Below the pieces are notes generated by a model, which was not told the DNA's origin, did not search any database, and was given only the letters and a program-made list of their open reading frames with translations. From positions 1,674,001 through 1,738,000 of the forward strand of contig NW_027480481.1 in NCBI RefSeq assembly GCF_051401765.1: a stretch of DNA of 64,000 bases, written 5' to 3'. Position numbers and translations under genes: made by a program. This document shows positions 40,359 through 53,436 of the stretch, in pieces; positions within the stretch are counted from its first letter, which is position 1; each line of letters begins with the position of its first letter. Origin of the DNA: Calliopsis andreniformis (taxonomy: Eukaryota > Arthropoda > Insecta > Hymenoptera > Andrenidae).

Positions 40359-42374
40359 CAATATTCAACCTTCAATCCTCCATACTCAATCTTCAATCCT
40401 CAATCCTCAATCATCAATCCTCAATCATCAACCTTCTATCCTCAATACTCAATCTTCAATCCTCAATTCCCAATCCTCAATCGTCAATCCTCAATCCTCA
40501 ATCCTCAGTCATCAATCCTCAATCTTCAATACTCAATCCTCAATCCTCAATCCTCAATCCTCAATACTCAATCCTCAATCCTCATTCCTCAAACCTCAAT
40601 CCTCAGTCCTCATCCACAATCATCAATCCTCAATCTTCAATACTCAATCCTCAATCCTCAATCCTCAATCCTCAATACTGGGTCTTCAATCCTCAATCCT
40701 CAATCCTCAATCCTCAACCCTCAGCCCTCATCCTCAATTCTCGATCCTCAATCCTCAATCCTCAATCTTCAATCCTCAATAATCAACCTCATAACCTAGA
40801 TACTCAATCCCCAATACTCTATCCTTAATCCTCAATATTCAATCCTCTATCCCCAGTCCACAATCTTCAATCCCCAAAGCTCAATAATCAATCCTCAATC
40901 CTCAGTCCTCAATCGTCAAACATCAGTCCACAATCTTCAATACTCAATCCTCAATCCTCAATCCTCAATCCTCAATCCTCAATCCTCAATCATCAATCCT
41001 GAATATTCAATACTCAATCCTCAATCCTCAATCCTCAATCCTCAATCGTCAATCCTCATTCTTCAATCCTCAATACCCAATCCTCAATGCTCAATCCTAA
41101 ATCCTCAATTCTCAATCCTCAATCCTCAGTCCTCAGTCCTCAAACCTCAGTCCTCAAACCTCAGCCATCATCCTCAATCGTCAATCCTCGTTCCTCAATC
41201 CTCAATCCTCAATCTTCAATCCTCCATACTCAATCTTCAATCCTCAATCCTCAATCATCAATCCTCAATCCTCAATCCTCAGTCATGAATCCTCAATCTT
41301 CAATACACAAACCTCAAACATCAATCCTCAATCCTCAATCCTCATTTCTCATTCCTCAATCCTTAATCCTCAATCCTCAGTCCGCAATAATCAACATTCA
41401 ATACTCAATCTTCAATACTCAATCCTCTATCCTCAATCATCAATCCTCAGTCCCCAATACTCAACCTTCAATCCTCCATACTCAATCTTCATTCCTCAAT
41501 CCTCAATCATCAATCCTCAATCCTCAATCCTCAGTCATCAATACTCAATCTTCAATACCCAATCCTCAATCCTCAATCCTCAATCCTCAATACTCGATCT
41601 TCAATCCTCAATCCTCAATCCTCAATCCTCAACCCTCAGCCCTCATCCTCAAACCTCAATCCTGAATCCTCAAACCTCAATCTTCAATCCTCAATACTCA
41701 GTCTTCAATCCTCAACCCTCAATCCTCAATCCTCAATCCTCAATCCTCAACTCTCAATCCTCAATCCTGAACCCTCAGCCCTCATCCTCAATCCTCAATC
41801 CTGAATCCTCAATCCTCAATCCTCAATCTTCAATCCTCAATACTCAATCCTCAATCCTCAATCCTCAATCCTCAATACACAATCTTCAATCCTCAATCCT
41901 CAATCCTCAATCCTCAATCCTCAATCCTCGATCCTCAATCCTCAGACATCAATCCTCAATCTTCAATACTCATTCGTCAATCCTCAGTCCTCAATTCTCA
42001 ATCCTCAATCCTCGTTCCTCAAACCTCAATCCTCAACCCTCAGCCCTCATCCACAATTCTCAATTCTCAATCCTCAAACCTCAATCTTCAATCCTCAATA
42101 CTCAATCCTCAATCCTCTATACGCAACCATCAATCCTCAATTCTCAATACTCAATCTAATATCCTGAATTCTCAGTATTCAATACTCAAACATCAACGCT
42201 CAACCCTCAGCCCTCATCCTCCATCCTCAATCCTCAATCCTCAAACCTCAATCTTCAATCCTCAATACTCAATCTTCGATTCTCAATCCTCAATCCTCAA
42301 TCCTCAATCCCAATCCTCAATCTTCAATCCTCAATCCTCAATCCTCAATCCTCAATCCTCAATCCGCAATCATC
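40359..42374. repeat. Mosaic related to 12.2-13.7 kb and 17.7 kb
   Basis: The start matches 12,220 onward at an offset of 28,140 and carries a TACTGGGTC marker at about 40,677. About 41,960-42,374 match 13,262 onward at an offset of 28,698. The 558-bp change in offset reflects inserted material near 41,040-41,300 of the 17.7-kb type. A C box is at 42,158. No gene is visible. Confidence 0.68.
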
Positions 42375-45300
42375 AATCCTCAATCTTCAACTCTCAATCC
42401 TCAATCCTCAATCCTCAATCTTCAATCCTCAATCCTAAATCCTCGATCCTCAATCCTCAATCCTCAATCCTCAATCCTCAATATTCAATACACAACCCTC
42501 AAACATCAATCCTCAGTACTCAATCGTCAGTTTTCAATCCTCAATACTCAATCTTCAATCCTCAATCCTCAATCCTCAATCCTCATTCTTCAATCCTCAA
42601 TACCCAATCCTCAATCCTCAATCCTCAATCCTCAGTCATGAATCCTCAATCTTCAATACACAAACCTCAATCATCAATCCTCAATCCTCAATCCTCATTC
42701 CTCGTTCCTCAATCCTTAATCCTCAATCCTCAGTCCGCAATAATCAACATTCAATACTCAATCTTCAATTCTCAATCCTCTATACTCAATCCTCAATCCT
42801 CAATCCCCAATACTCAACCTTCAATCCTCCATACTCAATCTTCAATCCTCAATCCTCAATCATCAATCCTCAATTCTCAATCCTCAATCCTCAACCCTCA
42901 GCCCTCATCCTCAATCCTCAATCCTGAATCCTCAATCCTCAATCCTCAATCTTCAATCCTCAATACTCAATCCTCAATCCTCAATCTACAATCCTCAATA
43001 CACAATCTTCAATCCTCAATCCTCAATCCTCAATCCTCAATCCTCAATCCTCGATCCTCAATCCTCAGACATCAATCCTCAATCTTCAATACTCAATCGT
43101 CAATCCTCAGTCCTCAATTCTCAATCCTCAATCCTCGTTCCTCAAACCTCAATCCTCAACCCTCAGTCCTCATCCTCAATTCTCAATTCTCAATCCTCAA
43201 ACCTCAATCTTCAATCCTCAATACTCAATCCTCAATCCTCAATACGCAACCATCAATCCTCAATTCTCAATACTCAATCTAATATCCTGAATTCTCAGTA
43301 TTCAATACTCAAACCTCAACGCTCAACCCTCAGCCCTCATCCTCCATCCTCAATCCTCAATCCTCAATCCTCAATCTTCAATCCTCAATATTCAATCTTC
43401 GATTCTCAATCCTCAATCCTCAATCCTCAATCCCATTCCTCAATCTTCATTCCTCAATCCTCAATCCTCAATCCTCAATCCTCAATCCGCAATCATCAAT
43501 CCTCAATCTTCAACACTCAATCCTCAATCCTCAATCCTCAATCTTCAATCCTCAATCCTAAATCCTCGATCCTCAATCCTCAATCCTCAATCCTCATTCC
43601 TCAAACCTCAATCCTCAACCCTTAGTCCTCATCCTCAATTCTCAATTCTTAATCCTCAACCCTCAGTCCTCAATCTTCAATCCTAAATAATAAATCCTCA
43701 ATACTCAGTCTTCAATCCTAAATCCTCAATCCTCAATCCTCAGTCCGCAATCCTCAATCATCAATCCTCAATCGTCAATACTCAATCCTCAATCCTCAAT
43801 CCTCAGTCCTCAATACTCAACCTTCAATCCTCCATACTCAATCTTCAATCCTCAATCCTCAATCATCAATCCTCAATCCTCAATCCTCAATCCTCAGTCA
43901 TCAATCCTCAATCTTCAATACTCAATCCTCAATCCTCAATCCTCTATCCTCAATCCTCAGTCCTCAATCCACAATCATCAATCCCCAATCTTCAATACTC
44001 AATCCTCAATCCTCAATCCTCAATCCTAATACTGCGTCTTCAATCCTCAATCCTCAATCCTCAATCCTCAACCCTCAGCCCTCAACCTCAATCCTCAATC
44101 CTCAGTCCTCAAACCTCAATCTTCAATCCTCAATACTCAGTCTTCAATCGTCAATCCTCAATCCTCAATCCTCAATCCTCAATCCTCAATTCTCAATCCT
44201 CAATCCTCAACCCTCAGCCCTCATCCTCAATCCTCAATCCTGAATCCTCAATCCTCAATCCTCAATCCTCAACCTTCAGTCCTCATCCTCAATTCTCAAT
44301 TCTCAATTCTTAATCCTCAATCCTCAATCCACAATCTTCAATCCTCAATAATCAATCCTCAATACTCAGTCTTCAATCCTCAATCCTCAATCCTCAATCC
44401 TCGGTCCGCAATCCTCAATCATCAATCCTCAATCTTCTATACTCAATCCTCAATCCTCAATCCTCAATCCTCAATGCTCAACATTCAATCCTACATACTC
44501 AATCTTCAATCCTCAATCCTCAATCATCAATCCTCAATCCTCAATCCTCAGTCATCAATCCTCAATCTTCAATACTCAATCCTCAATCCTCAATCCTCAA
44601 TCTTCAATCCTCAATCCTAAATCCTCGATCCTCTATCCTCAATCCTCAATCATCAATCCTCAATCTTCAACACACAATCCTCAATCGCCAATCTTCAATC
44701 CTCAATCCTCAATCCTCAATCCTCAATACTCAACCATCAATCCTCAATTCTCAATACTCAATAGAATATCCTGAATTCTCAGTATTCAATACTTAAACCT
44801 CAATCCTCAAACCTCAGCCCACATACTCCATCCTCAATCCTCAATCCTCAAACCTCAATCTTCAATCCTCAATAGTCAATCTTCGATCCTCAATCCTCAA
44901 CCCTCAATCCTCAATCCTCAATCCTCAGTCATGAATACTCAATCTTCAATACTCAATCCTCAATCCTCAATCCTCCATCCTCAACCCTCAATCCTCAATC
45001 CTCAATCTTCAATCATCAATACTCAATCTTCAATCCTCAATACCCAATCCTAAATGCTCAATCCTCAATCCTCAATTCTCAATCCTCAATCCTCAGTCCT
45101 CAGTCCTCAAACCTCAATCCTCAATCCCCAATACTCAACCTTCAATCCTCCATACTCAATCTTCAATCCTCAATCCTCAATCATCAATCCCCAATCCTCA
45201 ATCCTCAGTCATCAATCCTCAATCTTCAATACTCAATCCTCAAATCTCTATCCTCAATCCTCAATCCTCAGTCCTCAATCCACAATCATCAATCTTCAAT

Positions 45301-45646
45301 CTTCAATACTCAATCCTCAATCCTCAATCCTCGATCTTCAGTCATCAGTCCTCAATCCTCAATCCTCAAACCTGAATCCTCAACCGTCAGTCCACGTCCT
45401 CAAACCTCAATCCCGAATCCTCAATCCTGAATCGTCAATCTTCAGCCCTCAGTCCTCAACAATCAATTGTCAATCCTCAGTCCTCATTAGAGTATCCTCA
45501 ATTCACAGTTTTCAGTACTCAATCCCCAATCTTCAATCTTCAAATCTCTGTCTACAAACATCAATTCGCATCACTCAAAACTCAACACTCAGTCCTCAAT
45601 CTTCAGTCCTAAATCCTCAATCCTCAATCTTCAATACTCAATACTC
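42375..45646. repeat. 3,272-bp tandem unit, copy 1
   Basis: This matches 45,647-48,918 at a constant offset of 3,272 (ATGAATCCTCAATC at 42,638 and 45,910; TAAATGCTCAATCC at about 45,052 and 48,324). Boxes: C at 43,281, C/B hybrid at 44,764, A at 45,490. The first part is related to 13.7-15.1 kb but lacks 230 bp. No gene is visible. Confidence 0.87.
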
Positions 45647-48600
45647 AATCCTCAATCTTCAACACTCAATCCTCAATCCTCAATCCTCAATCTTCAATCC
45701 TCAATCCTAAATCCTCGATCCTCAATCCTCAATCCTCAATCCTCAATCCTCAATATTCAATACACAACCCTCGAACATCAATCCTCAGTACTCAATCGTC
45801 AGTTTTCAATCCTCAATACTCAATCTTCAATCCTCAATCCTCAATCCTCAATCCTCATTCTTCAATCCTCAATACCCAATCCTCAATCCTCAATCCTCAA
45901 TCCTCAGTCATGAATCCTCAATCTTCAATACACAAACCTCAATCATCAATCCTCAATCCTCAATCCTCATTCCTCGTTCCTCAATCCTTAATCCTCAATC
46001 CTCAGTCCGCAATAATCAACATTCAATACTCAATCTTCAATTCTCAATCCTCTATACTCAATCCTCAATCCTCAATCCCCAATACTCAACCTTCAATCCT
46101 CCATACTCAATCTTCAATCCTCAATCCTCAATCATCAATCCTCAATTCTCAATCCTCAATCCTCAACCCTCAGCCCTCATCCTCAATCCTCAATCCTGAA
46201 TCCTCAATCCTCAATCCTCAATCTTCAATCCTCAATACTCAATCCTCAATCCTCAATCTACAATCCTCAATACACAATCTTCAATCCTCAATCCTCAATC
46301 CTCAATCCTCAATCCTCAATCCTCGATCCTCAATCCTCAGACATCAATCCTCAATCTTCAATACTCAATCGTCAATCCTCAGTCCTCAATTCTCAATCCT
46401 CAATCCTCGTTCCTCAAACCTCAATCCTCAACCCTCAGTCCTCATCCTCAATTCTCAATTCTCAATCCTCAAACCTCAATCTTCAATCCTCAATACTCAA
46501 TCCTCAATCCTCAATACGCAACCATCAATCCTCAATTCTCAATACTCAATCTAATATCCTGAATTCTCAGTATTCAATACTCAAACCTCAACGCTCAACC
46601 CTCAGCCCTCATCCTCCATCCTCAATCCTCAATCCTCAATCCTCAATCTTCAATCCTCAATACTCAATCTTCGATTCTCAATCCTCAATCCTCAATCCTC
46701 AATCCCATTCCTCAATCTTCAATCCTCAATCCTCAATCCTCAATCCTCAATCCTCAATCCGCAATCATCAATCCTCAATCTTCAACACTCAATCCTCAAT
46801 CCTCAATCCTCAATCTTCAATCCTCAATCCTAAATCCTCGATCCTCAATCCTCAATCCTCAATCCTCATTCCTCAAACCTCAATCCTCAACCCTTAGTCC
46901 TCATCCTCAATTCTCAATTCTTAATCCTCAACCCTCAGTCCTCAATCTTCAATCCTAAATAATAAATCCTCAATACTCAGTCTTCAATCCTAAATCCTCA
47001 ATCCTCAATCCTCAGTCCGCAATCCTCAATCATCAATCCTCAATCGTCAATACTCAATCCTCAATCCTCAATCCTCAGTCCTCAATACTCAACCTTCAAT
47101 CCTCCATACTCAATCTTCAATCCTCAATCCTCAATCATCAATCCTCAATCCTCAATCCTCAATCCTCAGTCATCAATCCTCAAGCTTCAATACTCAATCC
47201 TCAATCCTCAATCCTCTATCCTCAATCCTCAGTCCTCAATCCACAATCATCAATCCCCAATCTTCAATACTCAATCCTCAATCCTCAATCCTCAATCCTA
47301 ATACTGCGTCTTCAATCCTCAATCCTCAATCCTCAATCCTCAACCCTCAGCCCTCAACCTCAATCCTCAATCCTCAGTCCTCAAACCTCAATCTTCAATC
47401 CTCAATACTCAGTCTTCAATCGTCAATCCTCAATCCTCAATCCTCAATCCTCAATCCTCAATTCTCAATCCTCAATCCTCAACCCTCAGCCCTCATCCTC
47501 AATCCTCAATCCTGAATCCTCAATCCTCAATCCTCAATCCTCAACCCTCAGTCCTCATCCTCAATTCTCAATTCTCAATTCTTAATCCTCAATCCTCAAT
47601 CCACAATCTTCAATCCTCAATAATCAATCCTCAATACTCAGTCTTCAATCCTCAATCCTCAATCCTCAATCCTCGGTCCGCAATCCTCAATCATCAATCC
47701 TCAATCTTCTATACTCAATCCTCAATCCTCAATCCTCAATCCTCAATGCTCAACATTCAATCCTACATACTCAATCTTCAATCCTCAATCCTCAATCATC
47801 AATCCTCAATCCTCAATCCTCAGTCATCAATCCTCAATCTTCAATACTCAATCCTCAATCCTCAATCCTCAATCTTCAATCCTCAATCCTAAATCCTCGA
47901 TCCTCTATCCTCAATCCTCAATCATCAATCCTCAATCTTCAACACACAATCCTCAATCGCCAATCTTCAATCCTCAATCCTCAATCCTCAATCCTCAATA
48001 CTCAACCATCAATCCTCAATTCTCAATACTCAATAGAATATCCTGAATTCTCAGTATTCAATACTTAAACCTCAATCCTCAAACCTCAGCCCACATACTC
48101 CATCCTCAATCCTCAATCCTCAAACCTCAATCTTCAATCCTCAATAGTCAATCTTCGATCCTCAATCCTCAACCCTCAATCCTCAATCCTCAATCCTCAG
48201 TCATGAATACTCAATCTTCAATACTCAATCCTCAATCCTCAATCCTCCATCCTCAACCCTCAATCCTCAATCCTCAATCTTCAATCATCAATACTCAATC
48301 TTCAATCCTCAATACCCAATCCTAAATGCTCAATCCTCAATCCTCAATTCTCAATCCTCAATCCTCAGTCCTCAGTCCTCAAACCTCAATCCTCAATCCC
48401 CAATACTCAACCTTCAATCCTCCATACTCAATCTTCAATCCTCAATCCTCAATCATCAATCCCCAATCCTCAATCCTCAGTCATCAATCCTCAATCTTCA
48501 ATACTCAATCCTCAAATCTCTATCCTCAATCCTCAATCCTCAGTCCTCAATCCACAATCATCAATCTTCAATCTTCAATACTCAATCCTCAATCCTCAAT

Positions 48601-48918
48601 CCTCGATCTTCAGTCATCAGTCCTCAATCCTCAATCCTCAAACCTGAATCCTCAACCGTCGGTCCACGTCCTCAAACCTCAATCCCGAATCCTCAATCCT
48701 GAATCGTCAATCTTCAGCCCTCAGTCCTCAACAATCAATTGTCAATCCTCAGTCCTCATTAGAGTATCCTCAATTCACAGTTTTCAGTACTCAATCCCCA
48801 ATCTTCAATCTTCAAATCTCTGTCTACAAACATCAATTCGCATCACTCAAAACTCAACACTCAGTCCTCAATCTTCAGTCCTAAATCCTCAATCCTCAAT
48901 CTTCAATACTCAATACTC
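45647..48918. repeat. 3,272-bp tandem unit, copy 2
   Basis: This is the tandem partner of 42,375-45,646. I saw at least six substitutions and no length change; one creates AAGCTT near 47,174 and another changes GTCAGTCC to GTCGGTCC near 48,661. Boxes: C at 46,553, hybrid at 48,036, A at 48,762. The C box of copy 1 at 42,158 lies just outside the unit and is not repeated here. Confidence 0.87.
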
Positions 48919-51900
48919 AATCTTCAATCCTCAATCCTCAATACTCAATCCTCACTCCTCAATCCTCAATCTTCAATCCTCAATAATCAGTCATCAATAC
49001 TCAGTCTTCAATCCTCAATCCTCAATCCGCAATCCTCAGTACGCAATCCTAAATCATCAATCCTCAATCTTCAATACTCAATCCTCAATCCTCAATCCTC
49101 AATCCTCAATACTCAACCTTCAACCCTCCATACTCAATCTTCAATCCTCAATTCTCAATCATCAATCCTCAATCCTCAATCCTCAGTCATCAATCCTCAA
49201 TCTTCAATACTCAATCCTCAATCCTCAATCCTCAATCCTCAATCCTCAGTCCTCAATACACAATCATCAATCCTCAACCTTCAATACTCAATCCTCATTC
49301 CTCAATCCTCAATCCTCAATACCCGATCTTCAATCCTCAATCCTCAATCCTCAATCCTCAATACTCGATCTTCAACCCTGAATCCTCAATACTCAACCCT
49401 CAGCACTCATCCTCAATCCTCAATCCTGAATCCTCAATCCTCAATACTCAATACTCAATACTCAATCCTCAATACTCAATACTCAATCCTCAATCCTCAA
49501 TTGTCAGTCCTCAATACTCAATCCTCAACCGTCAATCCTCAATCCCCAATCCTCAATCTTCAATCCTCAATTCTCAATCCTCAATCCTCAATCCTCAATA
49601 TTCAACACACAACCCTCAACCATTAATCCTCATCACTCAACCATCAATCCTCAATTCTCAATACTCAATAGAATATCCTGAATTCTCATGGTTCAATACT
49701 CAATCCACAAAATTCAATAATCAAGTCTCAATCCTCAAACACCAATTCTCACCACTCAATCCTCAATACTCAGTCCTCTCTCTTCAATCCTCCATGCTCA
49801 ATCCTCAACCCTCAATCCTCAGTCATCAATACTCAATCTTCAATACTCAATCCTCAATCCTCAACCCTCAACCCTCAATCCTCAATCCTCAATTCTCAAT
49901 ACTCAATAGAACATCCTGAATTCTCATGTTTCAATACTCAATCCACAAAATTCAATAATCAAATCTCAATCCTCAAACATCATTTCTCAACTCTCAATCC
50001 TCAATACTCAGTCCTCTCTCTTCAATACTCCATCCTCAATCCTCAATCCTCAAGCGTCAATCCTCAATCCTCAATCCTCATATCTGAATCCTCAGTCCTC
50101 AAACCTCAACCCGGAATCCTAAATCTTGAATCCTCAACCTTCAGCCGTCGGTCCTCAACAATCAATTGTCAATCCCCAATCCTCAGTAGAATATCCTCAA
50201 TTCACAGTTTTCATTACTCAATACTCAATCTGCAATCTTCAAATCTCTATCCACAAACATCAATACTCATCACTCAACCCTCAATCCTCAATCGTCAATC
50301 TTCAATCCTCTATACTCAATATTCAACCCTCAATCCTCAATCCTCAAACCTCAATCCTCACTCTTCAATCCTCAATACCCAATCCTCAATCTATAATCCT
50401 GAATCTTCAATCCCCAATTCTCAATCCTCAATCCTCAGTCCTCAGCTCTCAAACCTCAATCCTCAACCCTCAGCCCTCATCCTCATTCCTCATTCCTCAA
50501 TGCTCAATCCTCAATCTTCAATCCTCAATACTCAATCTTCAATCCTCAATCCTCAATTCTCAATCCTCAATGCTCAATCCTCAATCTTCAATCCTCAATC
50601 CCGAATCCTCAATCTTCAATCCTCAATCCTCAATCCTCAATCCTCAATCCTCAATCTTCAATCCTCAATACTCAATATTCAATCCTCAATCCTCAATCCT
50701 CAATCCTCAATCCTCAATCCTCAATCCTCAATCTTCAATCATCCATACTCAAACTGCAATCCTCAATCCTCAGTCCTCACACCTCAATCCTCATTCTTCG
50801 ACCCTCAATACCGAATCCTCAATCTTCAATCCTCAATCCTCAATTCTCAATACTCATTCTTCAGTCCCCAATACGCAATCTTCAATCTTCAATCCTCAAT
50901 CCTTAATCCTCAATTCTCCATCCTCAATCCTCAATCCTCAGACATCAAACATCAATACTCAACCCTCAATCCTCGTCCTCAATCCACATCCCTCAATCCT
51001 CGATCCTCAAACTTCAATCATCAATATTCAATCTCCAATCCTAGATCCTCAATCCCCAATCCTCAATCCTTAATCCTCAATCTTCAATCCTCAGACTTCA
51101 AACATAAATACTCAACCCTCAGACCTCGTCCTCAATCCACAACACTCAATACTCAATTCCCAATATTCAATCATTAACATTCAATCTTCAATCCTTAATC
51201 CTCAATCCCCAACCCTCAATCCTCAATGTTCAATCCTCAATACCCAATCCTCAGTCTTCAATCCTCAATCCTCAATCCTCAATCCTCAATCCTCAGACCT
51301 CAAACCTCAATCCTGAATCCTCAATCCTGAATCCTCAATCCTGAATCCTCAACCTTCAGCCCTGAGTCCTCAACAATCAGTTGTCAATCCTCAATCCTGA
51401 ATAGAATATCCTCAATTCACAGCTTTCAATACTCAATACTCAATCTGCAATCTTCAGATTTCTATCCACAAACATCAATTCTCATCACTCAACCCTCAAT
51501 ACTCAGTCCCTAATCATCAATCTTCAATCCTCAACCCTCAATCCTCAATCCTCAATCCTCAATCTTAATCTTCTATCCTCCATACCCAATCCTCAATCTA
51601 TAATCCTGAATCCTCAACCCCCAATCTTCAATACTCAATACTCAATCTTCAATCCTCAATGCTCAATCCTCAAGCCTCAATCCTCAACCGTCAGTCCTCG
51701 TCCTCAATCGTCAACCCTCAATCCACAATCCTCAACCTTCAATCCTCAATACTCAATATTCAATACTCAATCCTCAATCTTCAATACTCAATCTTCAATC
51801 CTCAATCCTCAATCCTCAATCCTCAATCCTCATTATTCAATCCCCAATCCTCAATCTTCAGTCCACAATCCTCAATCCTCAATCCTCAACCCTCAATCTT

Positions 51901-52647
51901 CAATACTCAATACTCAATCTTCAATCCTCAATCCTCAATCCTCAACCCTCAATCCTCAGTCCTCAAACCTCAATCCCGAATCCTCAATCCTGAATCCTCA
52001 ATCTTCAGCCCTCAGTCCTCAAAGATCAATTGTCAATCCTCAATCCTCAATAGAATATCCTCAATTCACAGTTTTCAATACTGAACCCCATTCTTCAATC
52101 TTCAAATCTCAATCCACAAACATCAATTCTCATCACTCAACCATCAACACCCAGTCCTCAGTCCTCAATACTCAATCCTCTATCCTCAATCGTCAATCCA
52201 CAATCCCCAATCCTCAACCTTCAATCCTCAATCCTCAATCCTCAATCCTCAATCCTCAATATTCAACACACAACCCTCAACCATCAATCCTCTATTCTCA
52301 ATACTCAATAGAATATCCTGAATTCTCATGGTTCAATACTCAATCCACAAAATTCAATAATCAAATCTCAATCCTCAAACATCAATTCTCAACACTCAAT
52401 CCTCAAGACTCAGTCCTCTCTCTTCAATCCTCCATCCTCAATCCTCAACCCTCAATTCTCAGTCATCAATACTCAATCTGCAATACCCAATCCTCAATCC
52501 TCAATCCTCAATCCTCAATCCTCAATTCTCAACCCTCAATCCTCATTCCTCAAACCTCAATCCTCAACCCTCAGCCCTCATCCTCAATTCTCAATTCTCA
52601 ATCCTCAATCCTCAATCCCCAACCTTCAATCCTCAATAATCAATCTC
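48919..52647. repeat. Second copy of superunit blocks, boxes densely spaced
   Basis: In order, this holds the counterparts of 24.4-25.4 kb, 26.97-28.66 kb and 30.6-31.5 kb. Boxes: B 49,671, B 49,909, A 50,189, A 51,404, A 52,053, B 52,311. The B-A pair at 49,909 and 50,189 is 280 bp apart. Open frames such as 48326-49381 and 50126-51073 are heptapeptide repeats. No gene is visible. Confidence 0.78.
49903..50294 (+). repeat. B-A box pair, 280-bp spacing
   Basis: B box G at 49,909 (AACATCC core) and A box G at 50,189. This is the counterpart of 26,987 and 27,267. It lies just right of the junction where 1,594 bp are absent relative to the other copy. Confidence 0.8.
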
Positions 52648-53044
52648 CAATCCTAGATCCTCAATCCCCAATCTTCAATCCTTAATCCTCACCCTTCAAT
52701 CCTCATTCCCCAATCTTCAATCTTCAATCCTCAATGCTCAATCCTCAATCCTCAATCATCATTCCTCAATCCTCAGCCCTCAACCCTCAAACCTCAATCC
52801 TCAACCGTCAGTCCTCGTCCTCAATCGTCAACCCTCAATCCTCAATCCTCAATCCTCAGTCCTCAATCCTCAATCTACAATCCTCAATACTCAGTCTTCA
52901 ATCCTCAACCCTCAATGCTCAATCCTCAGTCCTCAATCTTCAATCCTCAATTCTCAATAATCAATCCTCAATCCTCAATATTCAACACACAACCCTCAAC
53001 AGTCAATCCTCAACACTCAACCATCAATCCTCAATTCTCAATAC

Positions 53045-53436
53045 TCAATAGAATATCCTGAATTCTCATGGTTCAATTCTCAATCCACAATATTCAATAA
53101 TCAAATCTCAATCCTCAAACATCAATTCTCAACACTCAATACTCAACACTCAGTCCTCTCTCTTCAATCCTCTATACTCAACCCTCAATCCTCAAGCGTC
53201 AATCCTCAATCCTCTATCCTCAACCCTCAATCCTCAGTCCTCAAACCCCAATCCCGAATCCTCAATCCTGAATCCTCCACCTTCAGCCCTCAGTCCTCAA
53301 AAATCAATTGTCAATCCTCAATGCTCAATAGAATATCCTCAATCCACAGTTTTCAATACTGAACCCCATCCTTCAATCTTCAAATCTCAATCCACAAACA
53401 TCAATCCTCATAACTCAACCATCAACACCCAGTCCT
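53045..53436 (+). repeat. B-A box pair, 280-bp spacing
   Basis: B box G at 53,051 and A box G at 53,331, inside copy 1 of the 4,540-bp unit. The A box is followed by CAATCCACAG in place of the usual CAATTCACAG. Confidence 0.8.
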
